From Pneumocystis sp. 'macacae' (lineage: Eukaryota > Ascomycota > Pneumocystomycetes > Pneumocystales > Pneumocystaceae), in contig CM030721.1 of the NCBI GenBank assembly GCA_018127085.1, positions 1 through 64,000 on the forward strand: DNA of 64,000 nucleotides. Direction: 5' to 3'. The position numbers and the translations under genes are program-made. The notes under the pieces are model-generated. The model did not search any database and was not told where the DNA came from. It saw only the letters and a program-made list of their open reading frames with translations. The stretch's first letter is position 1; each line of letters opens with the position of its first letter. Of this stretch, positions 46,232 through 59,626 are shown piece by piece.

Positions 46232-49200
46232 ATGTATATGGATCGATTAAAATCATTTTCTCTTAATCCTGTAATTAAAGATTCCTTTAATGAAATAGAA
46301 GTTGAATTAAAAGAATATGATACAGATGTTGATCAAGATATTTATATACTATTTCTAACTTTTTTAGAATTTTGGTTTTTTGTCTTTACAGCGTAACGCT
46401 TATATACAATTGGCAAAAGTTTCTATAGATCAAACACCTAGATACAATTCATCTTTATTGTGTATAGGAAATAAAAATGGTTATTATGTTTCTGGAACTC
46501 CGTTAGGTTTATAAAAATTTTTAGAATAAAAAACATTAACTAATTTTTATAGGATTTGTATTTGGAACAACTGAATCTTTAAGAGAAAGCTTTAAAAGTA
46601 AAGCAGTTAAAGGTGTAGTAGAACATACACCATTATCAACAATAGATCTTGAAAAGAAAATTTTAAATCTTTCTTTTTCTTCAGATGAACAATATTTAAT
46701 TACGACTACAGAGGAAAATGTAATTATGTTCTATAGCACGCAAAAATTGATCCAGAGGGTATTTTTTGTAATTATTCTTACTTATATTTTAAATAATATA
46801 GAATAATTATCTTCAACCTGAATTTTTGTTTCAAATTGAAAATATTAAAGATATTCTTCCTAATCCAGTAGATAATACTATAATTGCAGTATTAACTTTT
46901 TTTGGTAACCTCCATATAATTAATTTTTTTCAAAGAAATGTTTCAAAACCTTTGGCAAATAATATAACTTCATGTAAGTATATTTATAGAACTTTTAATT
47001 TATTCAACTTAAAAAGGTTCATGGTCTCAAAAAGGTAAACAAATAGTATGTGGAACATCAGATGGAAAATTAGTTCAATATACCCCAGATGGTTCGCTAA
47101 AAGCTGTTATTAACAAACCTAAATCGTTGAGCGATGCGTATTATGGTAACTTAATTAAATATATAGTCAGTAATTTTAAAAATTGCAGTAAGTTCTATTT
47201 TGTGGCTAGAAAATCATGTCTTTTTTGTTGTTTATAATAATCATAATTTATCAGAAGATCCAAGACATGATTATATGGTTTTTATAGTTACAAGAGAGCA
47301 AAATGGGACTATTGTTTACGGAAAACTTGTAGACCCTAGTCCACCTTTTGGATTGACTAGTAGAATTGATCATCATTTTATAAAATATCTTAAGAATTGG
47401 TATGTTTTATATAATTACTTGTATTTTTAATAGATTTTAGGGAACCTAATTTAAAAGATCTTATTATTATTGCTGCAACAGCAAGTACTGATATCGGTGT
47501 AGTTTGTCGCAATAAAGACGATTTGATATGGAAAACATTAACTATATCTAATGAGACTTATAGAGCTTCTTTACCATATTCTCTTTTAGCTGATTGTGAC
47601 ACTTCACCCATTGGTATTGCGCTTGATTTTACATTGTCCGAGAATATCCAAAAACCATTATTCCCGAATGATGAGCCGAAAGAAGGCCCTCCTCTTCCTA
47701 TTTTATATCTTCTTAATAATGATTATCTTTTAACAGGATATTATATTCTTTATATTGATGCAATAAAAACATGTAAAACATATAGTTCTATGCATTTAGT
47801 TAAAGAAAACATTTCTAATATGAGTATTAGTAATTTTTTTTTTTTTTCAAAAATTTATTTTGTTTAGATTTTAATCAAAGTACTGTTATAACTACAAAAG
47901 AACTTGGCTTTGGCTTTACACCGTTACACGTGCCAACCTTGCCTACTTTGAATTCAAGATTTATGTTTGAAAAAACTTCTGATTCAAATGCATTCAGACC
48001 AATGATTAATAACTCTGTTTCATTTGGTGTTTCTTCCTTTGGAGCGCCATCTTTTGGAGTTCCTGTTTTTGGAAATACTTCTTTTGGGTCATCTATAAAT
48101 GCAGGTTGTTATTATGCCTAAATATCAAGAATCTAATTTTCAGGCATTGAGAATCCAGGATTTACAAAGAAAGAATTTAATAATGCATCAGACGTTATTA
48201 AGTCATCATTCGTATCGTTTGCATCTATGACCAAGTCTAATAACAATTCTCCTTTTGGAAATTTAATCCAAAATTCATCTCAAATGTATGAAAATAAATC
48301 AGAAAGTATTTTTGACGGATCAAAGTCTTCATTTTCATTTCTTAATGCATCAAGACTCGAAAATAGAGGTGATGATATCGAGGATGATGATATCGAAGAT
48401 GACCATATTGATGATGATGAATTACAGACAGGAAATAATAATCCTTTGGAAGATAGAATAGAGTATATTTCAAATAAAGAGCCAAAGACTGTATCCAATC
48501 TCCCTTTTGGAGGAAATACGAATTTTTTTAATATTAATAATGAAAAAAGTGATTCTATAAACACTCAAACTCAGCAATTTAGCTCATTAGAATTATCTTC
48601 TACGAAAACTTCTAGTTTTTTTTCTCCTTTTAGAAAAGAAGGTCATTTTGTAAAGGATGTGTCTTTAAAATCTCCTAATCTTTCGTCTTCAGTAATACAA
48701 GATCAAAAATCTTCTAATTTTTCAATTCAAGAAAGTCAAGTAAAAAACAATTTTGAAAATCTAAATGCAAATATTATTTCTTCTAGTAATTTTAAAATTC
48801 CTTATTCATCTGAAGTCAATAATATTGTTAAGACCGAAGTAAGTTTTGCTTTTAAGTTAAAATAGTTTTTTGATACTTTTAGGGAATATCTACTGATCTT
48901 TTAAAAAATAGTATTCCGTTTAATAATTTATCGTTTGATGAGGCTGATGATTTATCAAAAAAGTTAAATAAATCAAATGAAAATACTCAAATATCGTTTA
49001 ACGAAGAAATTTCATCAATTGTTTTAGACAATAAACTTCATAATGATGTTTTTGAAACCAGAAGCTATCATAAAACTGAACATATTCAGGATTGTAAAAA
49101 CATAATATCTAATTATCATTCTGATTCTTTAGATAATGAAAAAAAAAAGGAACTTTCTTCAATAGAAGTTTCTTGTACAGAAATTGATTCGCTTTTAAAA

Positions 49201-50693
49201 GAAAGTGTTTTAAGAGATAATCCAGAAACGCCTTTAAATGAATCTAATGCTTATAATTCTTCTCAACAATTAGAATTTCAAAATATTTTGAAATCTCATG
49301 AAAATTTATCTGGAAATGTTTCCGAAATAAATTCTAATAGTTTATCGCCATATATATTATTTGATGAAAATAAAGATACTAATTCTAAAGGTAATAATTA
49401 TAATTCTTTTGATAAAAATATTAGAAGTAAATTAAAATTTATAGATGAACATTTAATGTCACAAAGTCCTAGTATATTATTTAATGCTTTGATATCTTCT
49501 TCCAATTTAAATATTTTAAAACCTAAAAACAATATTGAAATTTCTGAAAATTTTTCCGAAATTAAATCATTAAATACTGCTAATGAGATTCATAATTATA
49601 AAATGAAAATGCCTGTATTATTTAAAAATCACCATGCATTGGGGTTAATGCCATTGGTTTCTATGAGTGAAGTATCTAAGGCTCAAAGTAAAGAAAAGGT
49701 AATCATTTCTTGAAAATAGAAAAATAACTATTAATTAAATAAGGGTCTTATTAAAGAAATTGATGTAATATATATACATATAGAGAATGAATTAAATGTT
49801 GTGAGTATAAGCGCATTTAGATATCATTGATTTTTATAATATTTAGATCCAAGAAAATCTTTGGAGATTAAATCAATTTATAGAAACTCAAAATAGTAAT
49901 AACAATATACAAGACCCCATAAATATCTCTGTAAAACAAATTGAAAAATGGAAATTAAGTGAGATTTCTCAAATAGAAAAAAAAGCATGTGATTTATTGA
50001 ATGATATTTCAAATTTTCAAAAAACAGAAAATATGAATCTTAATGCTATAAAATCCTTGAAAAAAACATTTATTAAGTGTAAGTGTACTACTTTAATACA
50101 TTTTTTAATTTTTATATTTATAGTAGAAGCGAAACATATAGAAGTATCTAGATTTATCAGAGCACGTACTGATCATGAGTTTACACAGATGGTTAAAGTT
50201 CGGCAATTAGGATCTGAACATCTTGAAAACCAGGCAAAACTTCGTAAAATATGTCAAGTATTAATTAAATTTTAATTAAATATATATATTTATTAATCAA
50301 TTATAGAATGTTGAGGATTATTTATGGAAAGCTGAAGAAAATTTTGCATTGTATAAGGCAAAGCTTGTTGGAAAAACTGATGGTAGTGTCAAAGCGCCTT
50401 CACTAGAATCAATTAAAAGGGCTTTGGGGAAAATTAATTCTCTTATTCAACAAAGTATGACTGAGGTAAATAATTTAGAATTCCAATTTAAAGAATTAAA
50501 AATGGAACCATTTATGAAAACAAAAGATATAAAAACTAGAACTAGTCGTAAAAATTTATTTTTTTCAGAAAACTTTTCAGAAAACATATCATCAATTATT
50601 ACAACAGATATATTACGAAAAGATAAATTTTTAACTATTTTAAAAAAAATAATGAAGGGAAGGCATCCATTACATACAACTATTTGTGATTAA
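46232..50693 (+). CDS. NUP159: Nucleoporin Nup159/Nup146 type (Nup214 family), 14 exons
   Basis: Exons by hand: 46232-46327, 46392-46506, 46553-46758, 46802-46973, 47017-47145, 47189-47399, 47441-47823, 47868-48104, 48144-48838, 48883-49698, 49744-49800, 49847-50078, 50124-50257, 50307-50693; the phases all fit and give 1,289 residues. The order is that of the cytoplasmic mRNA-export nucleoporin: an N-terminal beta-propeller (GFVFGTTESLRESF, CGTSDGKLVQYTPDGSLKA, PLPILYLLNNDYLLTGYYI), FG motifs around residue 500 (SFGVSSFGAPSFG, FGNTSFGSS), an acidic run (DDIEDDDIEDDHIDDDE), a long Ser/Asn-rich middle and a C-terminal coiled coil. In yeast the propeller recruits the helicase Dbp5 and the coiled coil anchors it with Nup82/Nsp1. 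The first intron donor (GTTGAT) is the weakest call; an ATG at 46,238 is an alternative start. Confidence 0.85.
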
Positions 50694-51639
50694 AATATAA
50701 AAAAATGTACATTACGATAATTCATATTATCGATTTTTATATGTTTTTAATTAAAATTTTTAAAAATCGATTATAAAAAATATAATATTGATTTGGCAAA
50801 TTTTAAGAACTATTTTAGAAAATAATTTTATTTAGAAAAAAAGTAACTAGGATTTGAAAAATATTTTAATATATTTCATTATAAACAATAGGTATTTTTT
50901 TATTAATTAGTTTTAAATGATTTATAAATAATGTTTAGAATTATTGATATTATTAATGTAAATATCAGATACATTAATTAAAGTAGTATAAAAAGTTATT
51001 AAATCTGAAGTATTAAGATTTAAAAGGATAAAATGTTTTTATAAAATTTAATTTTTTAAAATAAGAAAAAAATTTATTTATTGATATAAAATATGATAAA
51101 TTTGTCATATAAATATTATCAAACAATATTCTTTTTATTTTCTTTAAATCAAAATTTATTATTAATATATTATTTACAAAATTTTCTATTTATTTTAAAA
51201 AATAAAAAATACAATAAATTGTAATAAAAAGATAAAAATGATAATTTTACTTAGATCTAGTAGAATTATTTTTTAGAAATATAAAATATTTAAATTAAAT
51301 AATTCATTAATCTTATTTTGAATATTTTTTAAAATCACTAAAAAACCATAATTAAAACTAATATAAAAATTATATATTTTAGTATCTATTTAATATTTAG
51401 AATACATAATTATAACATTGAAAACTTTTTATAATTTTATAAAATTTTATTTAACTAGTTAATATTTTTATAACAATCTAATAACTGTTAAATAATAATT
51501 ATTAGAATTTCATCTATTAAAAACTTTTTAATTATTTCACTAGCTTTAATCTTTGAAAGATATTTACATTTTTAAGACATTTATTTATATAATTTTTTTT
51601 GATTTTAGAGATAATTCTTAAAAACGATTAATTAAAAAA
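50694..51639. other. AT-rich intergenic, 0.95 kb
   Basis: Nothing recognised beyond the expected 3' end of NUP159 and promoter of ARP4. Confidence 0.5.
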
Positions 51640-53125
51640 ATGACAACTCAGATATACGGAGGAGATGAGATCTCTGCAATTGTTTTAGATCCTGGATCAC
51701 AACATACTCGTGCAGGATATGCAGGAGAAGATACTCCTAAGTGCGTTATAGAAACCAACTATGGCCTTTTAACAAAAGAAAATGAATCAAAAATAATAAT
51801 AGGAGATAGTTTTATACATGCACCAAGAGCTGGAATGGAAATTAGGAATCCTATGTCAGAAGGAATTGTATATGATTGGGATATTGCGACACAAATCTGG
51901 TCATATGCAATACGGACATGTTTACGTATTGATCCAGTAGAACATCCTTTGCTTGTAACTGAACCAAGCTGGAATCCTCCTAAAAATCGTGAAAAAACTA
52001 TGGAAATAGTATTTGAAAAATTTGGCTCTCCTGCATTCTATCTCGCAAAAAATGCAGTATGTGCATCATTTGCTAGTGGCAAGTCTACTGCACTGATTCT
52101 TGATGTTGGAGCCCAAGTAGCATCTGTTACACCTATTTATGATGGCCTTGTTCTAAAAAGAGGTAAAATTATCTATTTTTATTTAAATCATATATATATA
52201 TATACATATATAGGTGTTATGAAACAAAACCTTGCTGGAAATTATTTATCTGCACAAGTTCGTGCTTACTTTTGTAGAGCTAATACATCTATTATTCCTC
52301 ATTATATGGTTAAAAGGAAAGTTCCGGTTAATGCAGGGGTGCCATCCAAAGCTGAGTTACGCACATTTTCAAATATTCATAGTAGTTTTCATATTTTTCA
52401 GCAAGATCGTGTTATACAAGAATTTAAAGAAAGTGTATGTCAAGTTTTTGAAAGATCATTAAGTGAATCGTAACATTCTGTTTATATTTATTTCAACTAG
52501 TTAATTTTTTTTAGAATACCATCATCTCGACCACCAAAAGCTTTTGAATTTCCTGATGGTTATAACCTTTTAATTGATATTGATCGGTATAAAGTTCCCG
52601 AGGTTTTGTTTAATCCTTCATTTTTGGTTACTGTAAGTTTTGATTTTAGTTATTGCTTTTTTTAAAAATATATATATAGGAATCTCCTGAAATAATGCCA
52701 CCAGAAAATTCCATTTCTTTAGCTCAATTACTTTATAATAGTGCAATGGCATGCGATACTGACATTCGAGCAACGTTATTGGGAAATATTATTATAACAG
52801 GAGGAACTTCTTTAATACAAGGATTTGGTGACCGAATTTTAACGGAACTTCAGATTTTAGGTAAAAATATCAATGTTGGGTATTCTTAATATGTTATAGC
52901 ACCTGGAAGTCGCATTAAAATCAATGCTTCAGGAAATACAGTCGAACGGAAATATGCATCATGGTTAGGAGGTAGCATTTTGGCCAGTTTAGGAACATTC
53001 CATCAATTGTAATTTTTTATTTATTAAAATTAATGTGTACTAAATGGTTTTATAGATGGATATCTAAAAAAGAATATGATGAGGAAGGTAACCGCGTTTT
53101 GCTTATTGAAAAGAGATGCAAATAA
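51640..53125 (+). CDS. arp4: Actin-related protein Arp4, six exons
   Basis: Exons by hand: 51640-52162, 52214-52469, 52515-52632, 52680-52860, 52900-53008, 53056-53125; the phases fit and give 418 residues, close to S. pombe Alp5. The start [20 protein letters not shown] and [14 protein letters not shown] are typical of Arp4 (BAF53) rather than actin. Other landmarks are [44 protein letters not shown], a [15 protein letters not shown] phosphate-binding loop, [19 protein letters not shown] and the C-terminal [11 protein letters not shown]. Arp4 is a nuclear actin relative that is a subunit of the NuA4 acetyltransferase and of INO80/SWR1-type remodellers. It converges on the KH gene with a gap of only about 40 bp. 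Confidence 0.93.
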
Positions 53126-53162
53126 AAAAACAAAAATATCTATTAAATAACAGTTTTTATAT

Positions 53163-54416
53163 CTAAACACGATGCTACATTTACATATTAAAATGAGTCT
53201 TAGCATTATAAACAAATTCCCTACCTTCTCATTTTCTAAGCGAGAATAAAGCATATATAAGGCCATTTGATTACATTCTGGTGTTCCTGTTATCGTTACT
53301 AATCTTTCAGCTGAATTATCTGCAGGCTCGTTAATTTTTATATGGGAGCCAGAAAGTTGGCGAATTTCATTAATTTTTGTTCCTCCTTTACCAATTATTG
53401 CCCCGACCTATAAATGATGCAAATTAATCTATAAGTTTAATGGCATTAAGAAATAATACCATATCATTTGGAATAAATATTTGTTGAGTAATTGGCTGTC
53501 CAGGAGTAACTTGTGATGACTGTTGTGTTTGTTGTTGTGTTTGTTGTTGTGACTGTTGTGATTGTCCTTGTTGCTTAGTAGTATATGAATTTGTTTGATT
53601 TTGTTGTTGAGCATTGTATGCTGCTACAGCCTGAGGATCTGCTGGTGTATAATTAGACATCTGATAATTTTGTTGTGTAATAGCATTTGGTGCAACTCCA
53701 TATGGATTTCCCGGTGTTATCATGGTATCATTAAATGAAACTTTTTGAAAAGTTGCAGGATAACCATAGCCTCCATGCATACTTAGTGGATTATATAAGC
53801 ATGTTTGCAAATTTGTTATATGATCTGCCTGCTGAATTAAAGTTATTGAAACATAAAAAATAGCAGTATATATAGCATCTTCAATGCCATATATGACTAA
53901 TGTTCTTTCAGTACTTAATGGAAGAAGACTATCTGATGCAGTCATACGTGCTCCAGAGATTTTTTGAATTTCATTAATACGGGAGCCATGCTTTCCAATA
54001 AGAGACTCTATAAAAATATGAGGAATGGCTAGTCTGACTCTGCGAGGTTTATCATCAGATACTGAAACAGAATCTAAATCTTCATTATGTAAAAGTCGAA
54101 GGACAAGTGAAAAGGCTTTAGCAACAGATTTTGGTGTCCCAACACATGTCAAAATCCTTTCAATAGACCCAAGAACATTTTCAGTCAAAAATATCCGAGC
54201 TCCTGTTTTTTCTTGTAAAAGAGTTATATTTTCTCCACTTTCCTCAACAATTGCCATAGCATCTCGTCCAGAAATAATTCCCCGTAAAGTCACAATTTGC
54301 GTTTCATCAGTGGATTCAATTCTATCAGATATAGCTTGACGTTTAGCTGATAATGAGCTATATTTCAGTATTTCGTCATCCAAAGGTTGATTCCTCTTTG
54401 AAGATTCAAAAGACAT
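53163..54416 (-). CDS. rnc1: Triple-KH RNA-binding protein (Rnc1/Pbp2/Hek2 type)
   Basis: Main exon 53,460-54,416 and second exon 53,225-53,407 (52-nt phase-0 intron). A 12-nt last exon (53,163-53,174) is my best guess, giving 383 residues. KH1 (about 40-110, GIISGRDAMAIVEESGENIT) has a weakened GxxG loop. KH2 (about 130-195) has IGKHGSRINEIQKISGA, and KH3 in exon 2 has IIGKGGTKINEIRQLSGS. Between KH2 and KH3 is a long Gln/Asn-rich linker (GQSQQSQQQTQQQTQQSSQ). This is the layout of S. pombe Rnc1 and budding-yeast Pbp2/Hek2, which bind mRNAs and control their stability or translation; Rnc1 stabilises the mRNA of a MAPK phosphatase. Without the last intron the frame would run into ARP4, so splicing there is likely. 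Confidence 0.82.
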
Positions 54417-55588
54417 TCTAATATCATTTAAATTTATTTAAAAAAAACATTAAAACTTCTAACATTTTATATATTATATCCAAAAGAATATTTAAAAGAA
54501 TATCAAAAATAATTTAAATGCTTAACTATTTTAAAGATAATTTTGAAATATTCAACGTTTTTTTTTTTTAAATAAAACGTATATTTTAAAATTTATAAAA
54601 AAATAAAAAACTATTTATAAAAATAAATACTTAAATGTTATAGTATACATTTTATTTTTTAACTTCATATGATTTTTTGAAAAATAATAAACATAAAAAT
54701 ACAATGTTAAGTTCAAAATATCAAAAATATAAACTTAGTTACTATAAAATAATGGTTATAGGATATCTAATAAAATTATTTAAGTAGAAATTTTAGAATC
54801 TTTATTTAAATACAAAGTATATTTTTACTATTATAAATCAAAATTGACTATTGTATTTTTTGTAATATATGAAACAATTCTTATTTTTTAATAGAAATTT
54901 CATACTTGAATTGCAGATGAAAAAAATAACATTTATATCTTTTTACTTAATTGATTAGAAAATTAATTATGATAATTTTTTTAATTTATAAGAAATATTT
55001 TTTTCAAAAATTTCCAATTTTGATAATATTTAATTTTTAAATTATTAATATTTAAGGATTTTTGTTACCAATAATATTTAAATTTTTTTGAAACAGTTTT
55101 AGCGATCTAAAGGTTTTTGTGCATTATAGGAATTGTATATATAATGAAATAGATTTTAAAGTTAAAAATTTTAATTTTTTTTAATTTTTTAAAATAATGA
55201 TATATATACATTATAAATTTATAAAATTAATATGCTAATGTTGAGTATTGAATTTTTAAATATTATCCTAATAGTTATTTTTCGTATTTTTAATTCTTAT
55301 ATAGTATTTTTTTATATTCAAAAATATTTTAAATATAAAGATGCTTAAAATTTATAGATTTTGTAATTGTAAATAAGTGAAATATTAATTATTATATGAT
55401 TCCAAAAAAACCTTAATGCAATAATATAAATAATTTTCAATAAATATACTCAAAATAATATTAAAATGACAACATACCAATCTTAAATAGCAACCATAAA
55501 TTAGAAACCGTGTAAACACCGATTTTGTATATTATGCAACAAATATTACTATATATTACAATTCATTTTTCAAATAGTAGAAAATAGA
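54417..55588. other. AT-rich intergenic, 1.2 kb
   Basis: No gene or structured element recognised. It must hold the promoter of the KH gene and the 3' end of the glucanase gene. Confidence 0.5.
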
Positions 55589-58397
55589 TTATGATTTTGT
55601 TGAATTTGCGAAAGCAGATGAATATACGAGATACCATGCTAAAGAAGAACCATTATCAAGATATTTTCTATCAAAGTTACTTGAAAAAAAAGTATATGAT
55701 TTTTCTGGATCTGAAATAGCCAGATTTGCATAAAGAATTCCTTTCCAGCCATCATTAATAGTATCAATAATTGATGTTAATTTATTATCCCATTCACTTT
55801 GAACAAATGATTTTGTTCGAATATATGCACTTATAGGTCTAAATAAATTAGAAAAGTTAAAAATTTATAAGAATCACACGTTAATGGAAGCATATGTATT
55901 CCTTGAATACATTCCGTACGTGGTGAAAAATATGTAGTATGATGTATCTAAATGAGATTAATAAAATGAAAATGGGAAATTATAGATAAAATACTTTATT
56001 CATAAATTTAATTCCTGCAACAAAATTAGGAAGAAATACTTTAGGCATTATTGTATTTGTTGATTCATATAAAAAGTATGAATGAAGTGATCGCTTTAAA
56101 ATGGCTAGCATTAAGTTTGCTCTTGATATCATAGCATTATCACCGGTTACCATGCCAAAAAGCTTCATTGCAAAATAAAAATTATAATCTTCTGATGAAG
56201 ATTCTTCATCTTTTCCATCAGGTGATTCAAATATACCTTTTGCCCAGGAATGCCCAGTAAACCAATCAAAAGAACGAAAAGCTGGAAAATAAGAATCACT
56301 AACTGGATTTGCAACATCTCGTATTAAATCAATGATCCAATCTTTATTTTCTTTAATCCATGATGAATTAATATAGCCTATAACCGCTGCTGCAAATACC
56401 ATATATCCGTAATGCTTTAAAAAATCAATGAATTATGTCTTTTAAACCGTTTTATTAATACTTACAAAATGATGATCATTATAATAAGATGCTCCAAAAT
56501 CTACATACGGTCCTTTTGTAAACCCTTGGTTTGTAACAATACCTTTCCACGTAGTATCATAAACTAGCTTGTATTCATTCATATTTTTTACAAATGGCAT
56601 ATAAGATTTGTTGAATTTTTCCAAGCATTCTTGAGAAAGTGTTTCATTTTTAAGAATATTGTTAATAACTAAACATAACAATGCTAATTTTGAGAATACT
56701 TTTCCTGAAAAATATATAGTATTTTTATCTATTTGAGAGTCAAAATTCTGAGAAACTTCATATTTAGCAGCTTCTTCGATAGCCTTTAAAGCTTCATCTG
56801 AATATTCTGGTTTTTTACCAAATGAGTACGGAAAAAAATCAATATCGGTAGGTAAATCTTTTTCTATCATGTTCCAACAATCCCCAGTATAGGCAACCAT
56901 TAATCCATTAGTAGTGCTTGGAAGAGAAACACAAGTTTTTTTAGAAGCTGTAATGTTGTCAAATGAAGATATATGATGATGCATAGCATAATGAAGCAAT
57001 GTACGGTTTTTATATTTGAAAATATCAAATGTATACTTATAATTACCAGTTTTTCCATTAACAAATGCAGATAAGATAACTTTCCTTGGATATGTACCAG
57101 CTGAAGCATCAAGAATGTTTTCTGCATCAAAGTTATTGATAGGCACCTTTGCAACTTGTATAGTTCCACTAAATATGCCAGTTGTGGCTTTCAACATATT
57201 ATCTTGTATTTTAAGATTAAATGATGTTTTTGTTTTCGGAAAAGCATATAAAAGCCAGCGTTTTCCATCGTATAAAGTTAGTATAAATTTAAAATATTCA
57301 TGATTTTTGATATCTGCTTTCTCGATATGCTTAAACCCAACAACTGAGGTAAAAACAGGTGTTAAATCTGAATAAATTGCTGTTATATACGCCTCCCCTC
57401 TAACAAGAGGGAATTCTATTTTTTTTTCTGTGCAATTTTTGGGTGTTATTATTGCATTAACAGACATCTGATCAAGAGAAGTTAACGTCAAAGTTCCATC
57501 ATTTAATTCTTGGGCGCTAAAAACTACTGAATAAATTCCAAGAGGACTAAGAAAATAACTAGGAGGGTTATCACTTGAAAATACCTACAATTTTCAGTTC
57601 TTTCTAATTAAAACATGTTAATTAGAAACCTTTTGGTTGTCATCTGTATGACTAACAGTTAAACCACTGTAAATCCCAGAAATCCACGTAACAACATAAG
57701 GATCCAAATATGTAGGAAATGCCTGAGTACCAAGAAAAAAATTGGAATAAAATTTATTTGTATGAATAGGTTTTGTGAGATCCTTGCCATAAATAGACTT
57801 TGGTTGCAATGGATGTGTTGCATTCATAAATGTTGAAAGTGGTGGTCGTGTAACAATGGGCTCGAGAACATTAATAGATTTATAAATATGCGGATAAATA
57901 GTTGAATGCTCATCCGGCATTGTTTTAGTAGCCGTTAGTGTTGTTTTTTCACCATGTAATGTATTTTTCGTAGTTGTATTAACTGCAGTAGAATTTGCTT
58001 TTAAAGTTATGGTTGATTTCCTATGATCAAATGTATTATTTGTTTGTGTTTCTTTTGTAACATTAGGCTTATAAAAGGTTGGGTTACAGGAATTGGAATT
58101 TGATATGTATGTAGTATCAATAATATCAAAAATTTTTTTCAACAAATCTGCGATTAAAACTAGCAATGCAAGTGTATACGGTGTCTGAAAAGATTATAAA
58201 TTAACATATGTAACCAGGGCTTATACCTTATAGTGTGTGGCTATGATGTCTTGAGTATAAAGTGTATTATTAGTAAAATATGTATCATTATTAAGATTTA
58301 TAACAGGCAATGCCCATATATAACTTATAGAAATGAGCGTAATTGCTGTATATAGATGTATCCAAGTATGTTGAGTTAAAAGATAAAGTTCCTTCAT
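55589..58397 (-). CDS. eng1: GH81 endo-1,3-beta-glucanase (Eng1 type), six exons
   Basis: Exons by hand: 58227-58397, 57630-58184, 56466-57584, 56414 down to 55995, 55880-55947, 55589-55838; introns 41-51 nt, phases fit, 860 residues. The N-terminus is a hydrophobic signal or anchor (LYTAITLISISYIWALPVI), then about 180 residues of Ser/Thr-rich linker. The GH81 domain follows: EFPLVRGEAYITAIYSDLTP, DFGASYYNDHHFHYGYMVFA across an exon junction, FDWFTGHSWAKG and the catalytic DGKDEESSSEDYNFYFAMKL with its paired glutamates. GH81 enzymes cleave internal beta-1,3-glucan bonds; Eng1-type enzymes separate daughter cells, and in Pneumocystis a role at the glucan-rich ascus (cyst) wall is plausible. 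One donor (GTGTGA at 55,879) is unusual but restores TPISAYIRTKSF exactly. The N-terminal signal fits a secreted enzyme rather than intracellular Eng2. Confidence 0.88.
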
Positions 58398-59247
58398 ATA
58401 TCAATATTGAAATTAAATTTAAAAAATAACTAGTTAATATAGAACGATATAATACCTAAAGTATTCAATAAAACATATTATGTTAAATAAAATAATGACC
58501 TTAGATAAAATGCAACTACCCAGTCTTTAATCTATGCTTTGAAACTGGCAAAAGTGTTTATTTTACCATTTGCTTTGTAGCTGTCCACGTCTTTTTTAAA
58601 AAGAACTTAGTGTTTATTTCAGACTATTCCAAAGTCCGGCTGGCCGTGAATACCTCGCCTTGTGTGTTAAAAATATATTAATAGCGCTTAAATACGTTCT
58701 AATTAAAAGATACGAAAATCTTGCATGTACCAGCCACAAAACCTTAAATTAACTGATATACTGTTTTTTTCCCTAAAAATATGCTTAATTAACATTTAAA
58801 GCACTAATTAGATGCTAAATACCAGTATTTGCTTGTATTTCCTACAAGTTGCTCTGTTTTACTCAAAATATAATTCTAGAAAATCGCATGTAGAACAAGC
58901 GATTATCGTCGGTTTTTAAACGACCAATCATTTTAAGAAATATGAACGACTAAGTTGTCTACGATGGATTTCAAACTGGCTTGTAACTAAAAAGTCATCC
59001 ATTATGTATTATCAAATACATGTTTCTGCTTGTAAATTCTCCTGTTTTACGATGCAAGAGTAGTTTCTGTACTTATTTTTTAATATCTATTTTTATAAAC
59101 TATCTCTTAAGAGGTTAGATTAAGACATAGTGTAAATCATCTCAAGAAATGTATATGGTTTTTTTGAAAATACAAGAAATTAAATAATATTATAGTAACT
59201 AGTATTTTGCATTTTATTTAGAAGGTTTCTCTAAATTTTAGTGCTCA
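58398..59247. other. Intergenic, 0.85 kb
   Basis: Less AT-rich than other spacers, with recurring short motifs (GCTTGTATTTCCTACAAG at about 58,831 is a hairpin; ACATGTTTCTGCTTGTAAAT near 59,020). No tRNA box sequences or frame that I trust, but the composition suggests an unrecognised non-coding or very short gene is possible. Confidence 0.4.
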
Positions 59248-59433
59248 CTACAGCAGCACTGATGCAGCTATTTGCTGGTCAAACATATACAATAGAGCAC
59301 TTAAAGAAGTTAATCCTACAAAAATGAACAGCGCAAAATTACTTAAAGAGCGAAGGTATTGCCTAAACAGTAAAGCATTTCCAGAAATGGTAAAAATATT
59401 TCCTGAAATAAACGGATATCCAAAAGCATACAT
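59248..59433 (-). CDS. Small hypothetical membrane protein, 61 residues
   Basis: I do not recognise it. The frame from ATG at 59,433 encodes a short protein with one clear hydrophobic segment (LSNFALFIFVGLTSLSALLYM, about residues 30-50) after a basic QYLRSL. The composition is not that of translated AT-rich spacer (Gly, Ser, Arg and Pro present). The frame stays open upstream to about 59,513 (CPLRQYFSFYGYDVYFRKP) without an ATG, so a longer protein with an upstream exon or non-ATG start is possible. It is divergent from the Mic26/27-type gene and may share its promoter. A small mitochondrial or ER membrane subunit is a guess only. Confidence 0.5.
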   Translation of the reverse strand: MYAFGYPFISGNIFTISGNALLFRQYLRSLSNFALFIFVGLTSLSALLYMFDQQIAASVLL

Positions 59434-59520
59434 AGGTTTCCTAAAGTAAACATCATAGCCATAAAAGGAAAAATATTGCCTTAAAGGACAATCAGTTGCC
59501 TTTAAATAGATACTAAGATC

Positions 59521-59537
59521 TTAGGGTTGCACCCTAA
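59521..59537. promoter_or_regulatory. Inverted telobox-like repeat in a divergent promoter
   Basis: TTAGGGT-TGC-ACCCTAA is a 7-bp perfect inverted repeat with a 3-bp spacer. It lies between the small minus-strand gene (start 59,433) and the plus-strand Mic26/27-type gene (start near 59,627). TTAGGG/ACCCTAA boxes are bound by Tbf1-type factors in several fungi, where they mark housekeeping promoters. Confidence 0.45.
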
Positions 59538-59626
59538 GGGCAAAGTGGATGATATTTTTGTATATAGTGTTATTCCACTGAGAGACACCTTATTAGTAGA
59601 GATAAAGACAAAGATTGGAATATTGG

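Noticed and set aside
53030..53266. Read-through of the KH protein into the ARP4 last exon
   Set aside because: The extension is antisense to conserved Arp4 sequence; a 50-nt intron (53,175-53,224) with a quick stop is more likely.
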